Notes: generated by a model from the letters alone, not told the origin. 64,000 nucleotides of DNA from Ciona savignyi (GCA_000149265.1 CH003387.1:310154-374153); one strand, 5' to 3'. Positions 14,600 through 26,832 are shown, counted from the first letter of the stretch. Numbers and translations: made by a program.

Positions 14600-16860
14600 A
14601 TACCGCAATATAATCTAAATATATAGGTTCAACTTAACTTACCTTTCTAAATTACAAAATACAAATGATTTACATAGTTACAAATACTTTAGAATTTACT
14701 TGAAAACTTCCAATCAGATATATATACCTGTACATTCATTACCACAACACCCGCACATCTGTGCCATGTTTTAAAGTTTTTACAACGTGTGTTTTTACAC
14801 AAATTAATCTTGATAATCACACCATCTCTTAGTCTGTGTCATATTTTCATTTCTTTAAAATAAGCTCATGCATATAAATGTACTTTAGCATCGACACCAT
14901 TAGTCCATCTGCGTCACATAGTGATGCAATCCCTATGTTATGATTGAGCAGCTTCAAACTTCTATGACATTTTCTCGCTAAAGCAAAGCTCACATGTCTT
15001 TCTCGGTGACCCAACTCTATTGAATAATTAATGGCCGCGAATACTTGTCGATTAGGGAAGCCTGGCGTTGTTATAGATCAGCGATCCTGACCTGATTTCT
15101 TATTAAAACAAAGACAGAATCGGCGCTTTTGACGTTAAAGTGACAGTAATAGCTGGTTCACTCGGCGCGGCTAAAACGTCTTTCTTCTTCCGTGTCAAAG
15201 ATACTTTAATGTTGTTTTTGCATTCTATTACGGCCGACGATTCATACATCACATCTTATATCATAAAATTGTTATTGCCATTTAGAACTATATACCTAAA
15301 TATATGGATTTTTAAATCATCTCCTATTTTTTACTTGGGATTGTAATAGATAAATAAAATAATAAGCATGCAATAAAGTTATAGAGATTGCAAATGCTTG
15401 GTTGTAACATGCACACAAATTAAGGGCCAATGCAAGTTCCAAAAAGTTGTGCTGCGCTGTGGTCCGGTCATCAATCCCCTAAGGCCGCGTTCTACCGCCG
15501 ATAATGGTTATAACAGATCCATATGAATTTATCAATGCAATAATATTATTTCTGCAACAAATTTAAAGACAGTTTTCCTTAACAACTTGAGCTACATCAG
15601 TTTTATTATTTTTAAACTAAATCTTCGATTTTATCACAAGTTTTCAATGTCGTAATCTTCCAGTGTAATCTTCACGTTCATATCATCCAATTTATCATAT
15701 TGTTCTGATAACCAACACAGTAATAGCCAGGTGGGGATGCACAATGTTAATCCAATGTTTCAATTGCAGCGCTTGACATTATTATAAATTATTAAACGAA
15801 TTGCTTCCTCCAAGCTACAAAATGAAATTGCAATTCTATAGTTCAAATCTTGTAAACAACCCAAGACATAAAAAAAGAATGACTTTTGACTTCTATTGTA
15901 AAATGTTAATAATTTCTTTGCAATTTATTGTAATATATACTTTTTAAGAAGTGTTTTAACGATGCGACTTCTTTGCTACTCCTTCTAATCTTAACATTGC
16001 ACCTGTGTTAAATTGTTTATTTTTACCCACAAAAACTCAGGTCAAAAACTGTACAAACCAAATCTAAAGTTACCTACACAAACCATCTATTTGTTATTCG
16101 CGCTACTATTGAATTTAGTATTGCATTATCAGTAAACAAACGAAGTGAGAATATATATACCTATTTGCGACTACATGACTCTGCTATGCACTACGTTTGT
16201 TGCTATGCAAAACCCGATATTATTCGACAAAATCCTGATCGTCGTAACTGTGTATGTGACCACCCTGCCACAGATCGGAAGACAATATGACCACTGAGCG
16301 AAACTGTGGTCCGAAGAGTGACCAATCCTGTGTAAATGACCTTTCTCTGGAAGTTAATAAAAAATCAATCAATCCATTGAACTAACTACATTTTAGATCT
16401 TTCAGCGCTTTTTTTGTCATAGAACCTCAATACTTAATGCCACGACGGCACAGTTGACTTGCACACAAACATCGAGAAACAATTTCGCATTTAACTTTAA
16501 GAGCTGGTGTTCAGCAGAATCTAAGAATGAAGTCAATACCCCCAACCCTCATGCTGCCATCCACATACAATAACTAATTCGATCCTTAATACCAACGTGC
16601 CATACCATCACGCATAGCTCTAACATTAAATATTTTATGGACAAATTATGAGACAAGTATTGGATTTACGTCAGCTCTTGTTCATGGCCTGTTTGATAGA
16701 TTTTTGCCACGCAGCCGAACATAATTAAACATGAAACGAAAAAGTTAAAACAAGATTTGTTTTAGGTAATAAAAGGCAAATTAGTTAAATTAATTTTATG
16801 CAATGAAAATACATACAAGGACAATATCTTTAGAGACTTTAATACAGTGCATTAGTTCAG
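14600..16860. other. No gene recognised; one arm of a diverged inverted repeat
   Basis: About 15743-15905 is the inverse of about 19060-19215 (shared blocks: tgaaattgcaattctatagt, caaatcttgtaaacaaccca, cattattataaattattaaa). The two arms lie 3.2 kb apart. The rest is AT-rich with only short, unconvincing open frames. The region lies upstream of the minus-strand receptor start at 14560, so its promoter should be near the left edge of this stretch; no clear TATA element was assigned. Confidence 0.45.
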
Positions 16861-17245
16861 AAGGGCGTCCAACCATTTTCTAAATTTCTCTTCAATGCAA
16901 ACTGACCTCACAAAAAGGGATGTCACTCGAAATCCTACTACAGGAAGTCTGAGATTGACACAACTTGGGATTGAACTTGGATCTGCACCTCAAACTCAAA
17001 GCCCTTCACATTTTTGCTTAACATTTTCGAGTTGTTAATCCTCCGAACATTGGAAACTTTTTACCGTTAAAACAGCCAGAAAATGCATGATGAGCCCCTT
17101 TATTTTATGAACCTTTATTCGGTTATTACAAATCTGCACACTTAAACAAGTCAACTGTTACAAAGCCAAGAACATGGTGCTTCCAAACGTACCAACGTCG
17201 GAAAATCACTAGCATTGTTACTCAGCAAAACACTCGTCTAAACAA
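16861..17245 (-). repeat. 465-bp dispersed repeat, diverged inverted copy
   Basis: The reverse complement carries the family's landmarks in order: gagtgttttgctgagtaaca, then ggtgcagatccaag, gacttcctgtagtaggattt, gaggtcagtttgcattg and a terminal ggacgcccttctgaa. It has many substitutions and is shorter than the copies at 7632 and 8906. Confidence 0.75.
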
Positions 17246-17792
17246 ATTGGAGATTTCTACTCGTCTGTTCCGACCGCACACAGAGATCAATTTAATTGGT
17301 CGTACGTTCTGAAACCAGATTACTGGGGAAGCACTAATGTGACGCTTGATTGAATTAAAATGTTGCCTTCATTTCCAACCCCCGGGGATAAACATGGGAT
17401 CCTAATGCCACAACAAGCCACCATTAACATAATAATGACTTATCCAAGAATACCAGAGAATAATAATAATTTCCAATTTCGAATGGCGGTGTTGTAATAT
17501 AGAGAAAAATTAACGTTATGGAAGTGAACACTTACAAGAAATTAAACACGAAAACTAACCCTGAAGCAATCTCCAGCACTAATTCTAACTCAACATAAGA
17601 TTACTTTAAGTGACTTCTCGCTTTCCTTACTTCCCTCTCTCTATATAGTAATGGTCTTTTAAATATGTGGCACAGTTGCGATATTATATATGTAAATCCG
17701 TTGACCTTTCCACTTTGAGGACAAAGAATTATCTTCTCAGAACCCCGAAGATTGTGGTTTCGTTACTTTCCCTACATCTCTCGGAAATGATG

Positions 17793-18240
17793 CACAACAA
17801 TTGATGCCATGCACGCTAGCAATAATACACGTGACGTGTGTTAATCATAGTTTTATATAAACTTACAGATTGTTGTGTTAATCTTTGTAAATACATACGC
17901 CGGTAAATAAACATCTAATTATGTTCGTTAGCATACGTTGCAATTACAGCAGCCTAATTACGCGGTTTCCGTAAACCAGAATTTACCGACCAACAGTTCT
18001 CTTTGAAAATACGGAAACCTTTTTCGATTTGCTTCTAATACCGGAATACTATTTAATTTCGTTGCCATTTTGAGATACTCAGGGCAATCAATTTGCTATG
18101 TTTAATTTCCGACACAGAACAATTAATGCCGTGCACGCTAGCAATAATACACGTGACGTATGTTAATCAAAGTCTTATACAAACTTACATATTATTGTGT
18201 TAATCCTTGTATACACCCATGCCGTTAAATAAACAGCTAT
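17793..18240 (+). repeat. Direct repeat pair, about 128 bp, 320 bp apart
   Basis: 17793-17920 and 18113-18240 share the blocks acaattgatgccatgcacgc / acaattaatgccgtgcacgc and ctagcaataatacacgtgac, and continue through tgttgtgttaatc and taaataaaca at roughly 80-85% identity by eye. The nearby segment 17925-17990 (gcaattacagcagcctaatt) recurs inverted near 27060-27130. Unclassified; no coding potential. Confidence 0.65.
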
Positions 18241-18601
18241 AGGTAATACGGCAACAACCTCAGTGTACGTTGTTTACAAACATTCAACTCGTTTATAGGT
18301 TTTACATCATATACTTCCGACATTGATCTACTATTGGTGCAGCTGCTGTTACCATAGCATCCATAGATATATATACCCCTGTGTCACTTTCATAAGCAAG
18401 GTTCGAACGCGTTTTGCATTCCTTTGCGGTAAACATAAACATATGCTATTGCATGATCAAATACGTTTTGTCTTATTTCTGATGTTGTTTTATTTGATAT
18501 TTGTATTTTGGTCGAAAAAAACGAGAACATGCTGTATGGACACGTATTTGTATTACAGTTTTGTTTGTAAGTGCTCGACGAAAAAGTATTGCAGACTGAA
18601 A

Positions 18602-18674
18602 ATGTCCCAGCAGGACTTGTCAAGTCGTATTGAAAACTCGAGAACCGCTAGAAATAATAACCGAATGAACACAG
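18602..18674 (+). CDS. Possible first coding exon, unknown protein
   Basis: ATG in a fair context (aaaATGtcc) opens a frame MSQQDLSSRIENSRTARNNN, ending AACACAG before a GTAATT donor-like site. The composition is polar and coding-like. However, no downstream exon was found on the plus strand and the region is repeat-rich. Weak candidate only. Confidence 0.2.
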
Positions 18675-18719
18675 GTAATTTTTCGAAATTAGTACTAAAC
18701 AAAATTAAACATGTTTAGG

Positions 18720-19339
18720 TAATTTAGGTTCTTTCAAATAAAGCGCCAAACAAGATGTCAATTACGTTTCACTTTTGTTAAATGTAATTCCCTTAACCAA
18801 AATTCTTAATAATACAAAACGTATAAAATCAAGGAATTTCCCCGAAACTTAAATATTTATTGTAAATTAGCTTGTATCAGAGACGTCTTATGCCCACATT
18901 CTCTGAAAGAAAGGCCTGATCAACTTCTTCCTATGAGCTGATATGCGTTTACTCCGGTTAAACAACTCCAGTTATAGCCAACTATTACTAAAAATCGTTT
19001 TATATTTAATTAAATGATAAAATTCTTATATAAATAAAGAAATAATTAAACTTTTTACGATAGAAGTCAAGAGTCATTTATTTCGATGTCTTGGGTTGTT
19101 TACAAGATTTGAACTATAGAATTGCAATTTCATTTTGTAGCGCGGTTGAAGCGATTCGTTTAATAATTTATAATAATGTCAAACGCTGCAATTGAAGCAT
19201 GTTTATCCCCCACCTACGTATTCATGTGATAGTAATTGGACGAACTGATACAAAATAATCGGCTTTTCTTGGCACTAATAAGTGGGATTATCGGATAATT
19301 GTTTTTGTTGTTTCTATTACTTTTATGTTCAGTTCGGTG
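18720..19339. repeat. AT-rich DNA with second arm of diverged inverted repeat (about 19060-19215)
   Basis: 19060-19215 is the inverse of 15743-15905 (see that entry). Nothing else was recognised. Confidence 0.5.
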
Positions 19340-19473
19340 TAAGTTTAGTTTAGTTTATGCATTTTTTGCCTTAAAATGGCAGACGAATCAAATTATGACA
19401 CTTGAACAAGAAAATACGGCTAAACGAACAGTCGATAAAACAGGTCATTAACAAAGGGATATCATTTAATAAC
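19340..19473 (+). repeat. Dispersed repeat 'ttttgcc...ggcggacgcgg' family, partial
   Basis: Shares tttagtttatgcattttttg, then aaatggcagacgaat, acggctaaacgaacagtc and aaaacaggtcatta with copies at 21035-21245, 42215-42410 and (3' half only) 25925-26035. Unclassified; non-coding. Confidence 0.65.
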
Positions 19474-20580
19474 TAGAGAGTGTCAACCATGTGTTTTATC
19501 ACCACTATTTGTAAAATACATTTTATATTATATATATACGAGTAGGGTCCCTACACACAATTTGTATTTTATACACCGGGTATGTAGTTTGTTTTTGCAA
19601 GCATAAATGGATGGGTCCCTGAGGTAACAACCCGATCTTGTTATAAATGTTTATTACACAATATATGCTAATGCAAATTTGTGCACCATAGATCCATGTT
19701 ATTTAATATTCCAGAAAGGTTTAACCGGACTGTCATAGTTTTGTTTCTGCAAGCATAAACGCATGGGTCCCATAGTTATTAAACCAAACTTCTCTTTCAT
19801 GTGTAAGTTAAAAAGAATGAGCGTGTTAGATTTACGAACATTTTACCACAAATGTTTTAAATTAAAGCCTCTTGTCAAGCGATGTAGTAAAATGAAGGTA
19901 AATTCCCAAAACAGCCTGATTGAGTTTTTCATTATTTCGGGGAATTCCCCTGGGTTTAGTACATAAATTTCTGCTTTTACATATCTGAGTTATGTTATCT
20001 AAGTTGGGTGTTTGATAATCTAACAAACAGTTTTAATCCGTTTTGGCGACTCCTTGTTGGAGATGTCGGCGCGATATGGCATGCCTGTTACAACCATGGT
20101 TTAAAAACAAACCATAATTTTTAGGGTATTTCCCTAGGTATTTTATTTCTCTTTGCTCAATGGTACAATGGTGGACATGGAAATAACATTTCAGTCGGTT
20201 AAGCGCTATGCTAAAAGAGCTATTTTAAAAAAAAAATATGACAAAGTTTCATTGCAATTTCTTTACCCCTTCTGGTAGATGTCGTAGCCACAAGCCATGC
20301 CTATCACAATCATGATTTAGAAACAAATCTTCATTTTTAGGGCATTTCCCTAGGTAAATATTTTGTTTCTTCTAATTGGTAAAGAAGTGGCTAACACACT
20401 ATTATTTTACCAAATTTGATCATAATTGGATCAGCTGTTCAATCGTTATGCCCAAAAATACAGTTTTTTTAGTAAAAATACCGTTTTGTTTATTGACCTC
20501 CCAGGGGAATTCCCCTAGGCATATAACCCACAATTTTAGTTTTTGCATATCTATATTTTATTTAGCATAACACTCTAAAA
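19474..20580 (+). repeat. Composite dispersed repeat with internal tandem units, copy 1
   Basis: Begins actagagagtgtcaaccatg and includes gtttctgcaagcataaac...tgggtccc twice. It then runs into repeating units with ggagatgtcgg...ccatgcctgt, agggtatttccctagg, and the palindrome GGGGAATTCCCC (19939-19950, 20504-20515). The same order occurs at 24408-25855. Non-coding; class unknown. Confidence 0.75.
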
Positions 20581-20589
20581 AGCAATTAC

Positions 20590-20645
20590 AAAGGGAGGCT
20601 CACATCCTGCCGCGCATATGGAGTTCTTAATTGGTTACACGCTAA
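20590..20645 (-). repeat. Fragment of 465-bp dispersed repeat (start)
   Basis: The inverse matches the first 50 bases of the unit at 7632 (gtaaccaattaaga, then gcggcaggatgtgag). Confidence 0.65.
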
Positions 20646-21034
20646 TTTAATAAAGCTGCACTGCTGTTGACCATTACAGACAAGTTATATTGCCGAACCC
20701 CTCTGTTGCGCATCTATTGGTACCCAATCACTTCTATTTTGGCGGCGTAACACATATAGGTTTCAATCAATATCTGATTTTAAATTGTAGTAATTAACAC
20801 GCGATTGTCGCTTTTTAGTGTGTATAGTATATGTTTGTATATCGAAGTTTGGCTAAGTGTTTGAACCGATTATATAAATGTGTATATTGTCTCGCATATA
20901 TTCTGACAAACAAATTTCAACTAAAACAAAAATTGTCTTTGTAGATTTTATTTTCGAATAGAACTTCTATTCAACGATACTGATTTGATGAATCTGTGAA
21001 AAAAAAGTAATATTAAGTCGTGTTAAATGTGATC

Positions 21035-21245
21035 AAGTTTAGTTTTAGTTTAGTTTAGTATATTCATTTTTTGCCCCAGTATTTAAAAATGGCAAACGAA
21101 TAATATCACGAGACAGGAACAGAAAAATACGACAAAACGAACCGTCTTCAAAACACGTTATTAAAAAAGGATATAATTTAATAAATATAGCGGACGCGGA
21201 CGCTAAACCTAAGCGAAAGAACAATATTAAGCAAACACACATTAA
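21035..21245 (+). repeat. Dispersed repeat 'ttttgcc...ggcggacgcgg' family
   Basis: Fullest copy of the family: tttagtttagtatattcatt, tttgccccagtatttaaaaa, acgacaaaacgaaccgtctt, tatagcggacgcgg and a tail of aagcaaac. Related copies at 19340, 25925 and 42215. Confidence 0.65.
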
Positions 21246-21510
21246 TTAAAACCAAACGATATAAAGCCCTGAAAAAGAGTGTGTAAAGTGCGACCAGTAC
21301 AGTGGGGGAGCCGGCTTTAGGAGAAGGTGTGGCCCGAAAGCGTGGACCAGAGTGGAAAAAGAAAAAATAACCTAAAGTGAAATTTCACTAATGTCAGATG
21401 ACACTATCAGTTTCAAGTACACCTTATCAGGGCATATTTACAATAAAAATTCCCATTATAACACACAAAAAAAACACAACATAACCTCGATGTTTCCTAG
21501 CTTACCAGTT

Positions 21511-21824
21511 TTACTCGTCATGTTCCATCATCTCACCAAAATCTTCATTGGAGTCCATTTCTGTAATGTTTGTATAAGTTTAAATTACCATCGCTGCTTC
21601 AACTCAGGAATGCAGTATTTACAAAAGACGTTTGGTATTTCTATTGTGTATGATAGACACGTACATTCGAACACTATACCTGGCATTTCATTGTTGGCCT
21701 GTGCTTGGTTCCAGTACCAGCGTCTACGTCTGATAAAGCGACGGCGACCCAATCCTGCCTCAGTTGATTCGCTCACCAAGAGGAGCCCGATGGCCAGCAG
21801 AAGTACGAAAAGAGACTTGTTCAT
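21511..21824 (-). CDS. Secreted Arg-rich cationic peptide precursor, gene 1 (putative antimicrobial)
   Basis: Two coding exons, 21680-21824 and 21511-21560, after a non-coding first exon ending at 21898 (GTAAGT donor). The 64-aa precursor has a signal peptide MNKSLFVLLLAIGLLLVSES(TEA). A core follows, GLGRRRFIRRRRWYWNQAQA(NNEMP), with eight arginines and an aromatic patch. The acidic C-tail is EMDSNEDFGEMMEHDE. Signal/cationic core/acidic propiece is the layout of tunicate antimicrobial precursors such as clavanins and styelins; function here is inference and I do not recognise the core. It is head-to-head with the copy at 22990-23314: the coding part of exon 1 is identical over 145 bases, while the tail exon differs. 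TATA-like element at 21946-21953. Confidence 0.8.
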
Positions 21825-21945
21825 CTGTAACAAAGTTAACTTTAAAGTAAAACACCTCTAACAGGCGGATCAATAAATATACAAGATAGAGACTTACCGT
21901 TGTAGTTAGTTTCCACAAATATGGTTATATGTAGTGGTGCTGGTA

Positions 21946-21953
21946 TATTTATA
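21946..21953 (-). promoter_or_regulatory. TATA-like box of peptide gene 1
   Basis: Minus strand TATAAATA in the context ggtataaatataccagcacc, about 48 bases upstream of the 5'-UTR splice donor. The same context precedes the sister gene. Confidence 0.65.
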
Positions 21954-22860
21954 CCCTACTAAACGTGATTTGAATGTGTAAACTTTTCTTTTGGTCTCAT
22001 GATTGACAGTTAGAAAGTGGAAATAATTTTCTATAACGTGACACCCCATCAAAGAAGATCGTCTTTTAATTGAGGAAGCATTTCTTCCTGATTCGTGTAG
22101 AATCTTAAAAGAAAGCCATCAGCTGGGGATCGTGATAGTTTTGGAAAGATGTTGTGGTTTTCGTTGCAGCAGGATGTTATGCTTATTAGATAGAAACAAT
22201 AAACAAAAAATCAATTTAAATTATTATAAATATAATTTAAATTTGGATTACACGAATGAGAATTAAATACAATTTTACTACGAATGACAGAATAAAACAA
22301 ATTACTGTTCATTTATGAGGCCGAAGAATTTAAATACCGTTGTCTAGCCGAATGATTTACGTAAGCGATTCAGAAACTCATGTCTTTATAAAACTTTTTT
22401 AGTGATAAGCCCATGGTTTTAAAACTAAAACCATTCCATATGTACTTCTAGCCGAATGGTTACAACGTTGTATTGAGAAATTACATAAAACGCTTTTGAT
22501 TTTAAGCCAATCACGGGATTAAAAACTCTACAAAAAATGGTTTGTTTAGGTTTGGCAAAACCGGGTAATTTAATAGTTAAACGATTCAGCAGTTTACACA
22601 AAAGCGCCCAAGCAGCTTCGAGAACATTCTGCTGCATCTGGTATAAACAAAAACATCCTATCAAGCGGCATCACGATCCTTTGGTGACTTCCACTTTCAC
22701 TAAAACACAAACACGTTTCACGAATCAGAAAGAAATGCTTCCTCAATTAAAAGACGATCACCTTTGGTGTGAAGTCACGATTTAGAAAATTATTTCCACT
22801 TTCTAACTGAATCATGAGACAAAAAGAAAAGTTTGCGTATGAAAATAACGTTTAGTAAGC
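21954..22860. promoter_or_regulatory. Shared divergent upstream region of the peptide gene pair
   Basis: Roughly symmetrical: 22040-22110 (read on minus) and 22690-22770 (plus) share cacgaatcag, aagaaatgcttcctcaatta and aaaagacgatc. The inverted duplication therefore includes at least 180 bases of upstream sequence. No binding site was assigned with confidence. Confidence 0.5.
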
Positions 22861-22868
22861 TATAAATA
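22861..22868 (+). promoter_or_regulatory. TATA-like box of peptide gene 2
   Basis: TATAAATA in the context gctataaatataccagcacc. The 5'-UTR exon then runs to 22916 (GTAAGT donor), and a short intron ends at ttgttacag directly before the ATG at 22990. Confidence 0.65.
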
Positions 22869-22989
22869 TACCAGCACCACTACAGAGAACCATATTTGTG
22901 GAAACTAACTACAACGGTAAGTCTCTATCTTGTATATTTATTGATCCGCCTGTTAGAGGTGTTTTACTTTAAAGTTAACTTTGTTACAG

Positions 22990-23314
22990 ATGAACAAGTC
23001 TCTTTTCGTACTTCTGCTGGCCATCGGGCTCCTCTTGGTGAGCGAATCAACTGAGGCAGGATTGGGTCGCCGTCGCTTTATCAGACGTAGACGCTGGTAC
23101 TGGAACCAAGCACAGGCCAACAATGAAATGCCAGGTATAGTGTTCGAATGTACTATATTTTTATCAAATATCATCTAAAAATTAAAACCCGTACTGCGTT
23201 CTGTAAACATCCCATTCATGAGTTGAAGCAACGATGATAATTTAAATTTTTACAAACATTACAGAAATAGACGCCATTGAAAATGCTGATGAGATGATGG
23301 AACATGACGAGTAA
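22990..23314 (+). CDS. Secreted Arg-rich cationic peptide precursor, gene 2 (putative antimicrobial)
   Basis: Exons 22990-23134 and 23265-23314 (intron GTATAG...attacag). Signal peptide and Arg-rich core are identical to gene 1 at 21511-21824. The C-tail reads EIDAIENADEMMEHDE: it keeps the acidic character and the last seven residues but differs from gene 1 in 8 of the first 9. A further intron lies in the 3' UTR (GTAAGT at 23319), and an AATAAA polyadenylation signal follows near 23449. No cysteines in the mature part. Probably haemocyte- or gut-expressed host defence, by analogy only. Confidence 0.82.
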
Positions 23315-23448
23315 AACTGGTAAGTTTGGAAACATCGAGTTCACGCTTTAAACTTGACCACATTAATACCAGTTTATCTTACATTTTATTCCGCCTTTAT
23401 TTCACAGATCCATCAACTCAGAATCGTTTATTCATGGTTAACTTCAAA

Positions 23449-23456
23449 AATAAAAT
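23449..23456 (+). terminator. Polyadenylation signal of peptide gene 2
   Basis: AATAAA in the context cttcaaaaataaaatctaca, in the last non-coding exon after the acceptor tttatttcacag near 23400. Confidence 0.65.
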
Positions 23457-23469
23457 CTACAAAGACAAT

Positions 23470-24407
23470 TTTGTTTTATTTTAAAATTCATTCTCACCAT
23501 GTAGGCGAAACGAATAGGACGAATCTATAGCATTTAGTGCAAATACTGGTCCTGTTTTTTTTAGCAAAACTGCAGTGGTTTAGAAAGCAACATAGTCGCT
23601 AGATTTCCTTTCGTCCATATAAGCCTATACAATATCATCTGTCAATTAAAAAATTATCACTGAACCGTTGGCTTCAATATTTCCCTGATATATATTATCT
23701 ATAGAACCACGCATTGTCGCATTGGTAAGACCGTCGGTGCTCTGTAGACATCCGAAACGTGCGTTAACGGCGCAAGCTAGTATGACGACTTATATGTGAA
23801 ATAACTCCATTGCGTATTTCCATTGAAATGTGACGATTATCCGGGTGATATTAAGCCCCTGCGTGTTCAAGTAGAATTTAACGATTCCAAGTATGATTGC
23901 GTTTTCCCATACATGGGAATAAATATGGATATACGATGCTATTCAGTGTGTTGTATGTGACGTTTTGAGTGTATATCCATGTTCCATCGATTCCGAAAAA
24001 TTCCCTAAAACTTATCTCCACTCATATCAGTGATTAATCTGCTTAAACGAGCCATATTAATGGAAAGGGAAATAGATAATCGATTCAAAATATTTATAGC
24101 AGTCAGAGGTGTTGGATATGTAGTATTAATGTTAGGACAGAATTTAAAACGGTCGTACCTTTATGAAATCTTACGAATATAGTACAATACACTGGATAGG
24201 AATATTTTTTAACATTATTTAAAGGGAGTGTAAAAGTAAAAAATAATAAAGAAAATTAACTATTTAGTTAAAATGACCAAGTTTTCCCGGAAAATCCTCA
24301 ACAATTAAAAAAAGACGCAATAATAAAAGTTCACTTTTACCACATGTATCACACAGCAAGCGAACTAGAACAAATTTATTGAAAATTCAACAAAAACTAA
24401 ACATAAA
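23470..24407. other. No feature recognised
   Basis: AT-rich DNA between peptide gene 2 and the composite repeat; no exon, RNA gene or repeat was identified. Confidence 0.4.
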
Positions 24408-25855
24408 CTAGAGAGTGTCAACCACGTGTTTAACCACAACTATTTGTAAAACACATGTTGTAGGCCATATACTCATGCTACAGGGTCCCTAACCACAATT
24501 TGTATTTTATACACTGAGTATGTAGTTTGTTTCTGCAAGCATAAACTCATGGGTCCCATAGTTATCAAACCAAACTTCTTCTCCAGGGGTAGGTAAAAAG
24601 AACAATCGTGATGGATTTACAAAGATTTCATCACAAATGTTTTAAATTAAAGCTTTTTTTCAAGTGCTGTATTGAAATGAAGCTAAATTCCTAAAACAGT
24701 TTGATTTAGTTTTCATGGCTTCGGGGAATTCCCCATGGGTTTGGTAAATAAGTTTATGTTTTTACATATGTGGGTCATTTTAACTATCAATTCTTAAAGT
24801 TTTAATCCGATTTGACGAATCCTTGTTGGAGATGTCAGTGCAATGTGACATGCTTGTCACAATCATGAGTCAGGAACCTATATTCGTTTTTAAGGGAGTT
24901 ACCCTAAGTAAATGTTTTCTTTCTTTCAATTGACAAAGGGTGGTTAACGATCCAGCATTCCACCAAATCTGATCAAAATTAGAGCAGCTGTTCAGACGCT
25001 ATGTTCCGAAAAGCTAATTTTTTAGAAAAATAACCGTTTTGGCTTTTAACGTCTCCGGGGAGTTCTCCTAGATTTATCACCCACAATTTTGCTCCTGCGT
25101 ATCTAGACCATGTTGTCTAACAAATGACAAAGCTTTATTACTATTTTATTCTTTCTTCTGGTAGATGTCGGGGCGTCATGCCATGCCTGTCGCGATCATG
25201 ATTTGAGAACAAAATCTTATTTTTTAGGGTATTTCCCTAGATATTTTTATTTATTTTTTCTAATTGTTAAATTAGTAGGTAATGCACTTACATTCCACCA
25301 AATCTGAATCGGATTGGAGCAGCCGTTCAAACGCTATGACACAAAAAACTAGTTTTTTTAGAAAAAAGTACCGTTTTGGTTATTAACGTCTCCGGGTATT
25401 CCCTTAGATTTATCACCCAAAATTTTGGTTTCTGCATATCTAGACCATGTTGTCTAAGAAATGTTAAATTTTTATTTTGATTCCAATATTTATTCCTTTT
25501 GGTAGATGTCGGGTCGACATGGTATGCCTGTCACAATCATAATTTCAGAACAAAATCTAATTTTTTAGGGTATTTCCCTAGGTAATTTTTTTTTCTTTTA
25601 AGTGATACGTCAGTGACTAATGTACTTACATTCCACCAAATCTTATTTAAATTGGAGCAGCCGTTCAAGCGTTATGCCACAAAAAGCGCAATTTTTCATA
25701 AAAAATACCGTTGTAGTTTTTAACCTCTCAGGGGAATTCCCCTTAATTTATCACCCGAAATTGTTGTCTGGCCAATTACCTAGTTTCATTGCGATTCCAT
25801 TATTTCTTCTGGTAGATGTCGGGGCGCCATGCCATGCCTGTCAAGCGTTTGACGA
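24408..25855 (+). repeat. Composite dispersed repeat with internal tandem units, copy 2
   Basis: Same order as 19474-20580. Here the inner unit is repeated about four times at 310-340 base spacing (gatgtcgg landmarks near 24829, 25163, 25503, 25812). Each has a variant of agggtatttccctag, ttccaccaaatctga, agcagccgttcaaacgctat and accgttttggttattaacgt. Palindromes GGGGAATTCCCC at 24723-24734 and 25731-25742. With copy 1 it brackets the peptide gene pair. Confidence 0.75.
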
Positions 25856-25924
25856 AGAAAAAAAAACAAATAAAAAAAAACAAAAAAAAAACGGACAAAA
25901 ACAATATGTGTCCCAATTTTTCAA

Positions 25925-26035
25925 ATGAGACCCATAAATATAGCGGACGCGGCCACCAAACCAAAAGGCAAGAAAAATAATAAGAAAACCAAATTTAAAT
26001 AAAATCAAAACAATATAATAGAAGCTAGAAAAAAT
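25925..26035 (+). repeat. Dispersed repeat family (3' half, tagcggacgcgg)
   Basis: Matches the 3' half of 21035-21245 (aaatatagcggacgcggc, accaaaccaaaaggcaag). It directly follows an A-rich stretch at 25855-25900. Confidence 0.55.
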
Positions 26036-26367
26036 TGTAAAAAAATGGGTAAGATTTAAGCGATAAACGATTTTAATAACATTTATAATCATGATTCTAT
26101 GAAAGGTTGTGTGTTTGGATGAACGGCCCGAATTCAATGGTCACCCACCCGAAGAATATTATATTGGGGAACTCCAAGAAATATTACATTTTTTTTAATT
26201 CGAATTGATGTTGAAAGCGATAATGAATTTGGTTTGGAGAAAGACTAAATATTTTGTGAATTTATCTGGTGATAAAATAACCGCATTTCGAGCAGTTATT
26301 ATTGTCTTATATATATTATCTGTCATTTTTATCATTGATCCATATCATGGCCCGACCGACCTAATTA

Positions 26368-26832
26368 AGATGGCGTATATAGCCAACTAATAGATCTAAA
26401 TGCGCGGCAGAATCTAACGACGGGTAACCTCTCTTAGTCATGGTAATCAAATGTTTTGCTGAGTAACAATGGTGGTGATTCCCCAATGTTTGTTTGGTTG
26501 GAAGCAGCATGAGCTAGGCTGCACGGCAGTGTTCTCGTTTAGCTGTAAAGTTGTGTAATAGTGGATCAGTGCTCTGTGAAATAAAGGTGTGGATTGTGCA
26601 TCTGCTAGCTGTTTTGTTGGGAAAAAGTAACCGATGTACGGAGGAGTATGGCTCAGAAATTATCAGTAAAAGTTTGAAGGGTTTTGAGTTTAGATTCGAT
26701 TTTAAATTGTGAAAAAATCTGAAGAATTGTAAAGAATTTCTATGGTAGGATTTTGAGTGATTTTAAGACAGCCGTTTGTTGTGGGGGCAGTTTGCATTGG
26801 AGAGAGAGGGAGAAAAATTGGATGAACGCCTC
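26368..26832 (+). repeat. 465-bp dispersed repeat, diverged solo copy
   Basis: Starts agatggcgtatatagccaac and ends gatgaacgcctccataaa, with the same boundaries as copies at 7632 and 8906. Roughly 80% identical by eye with small indels. No second copy adjoins it. Confidence 0.75.
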
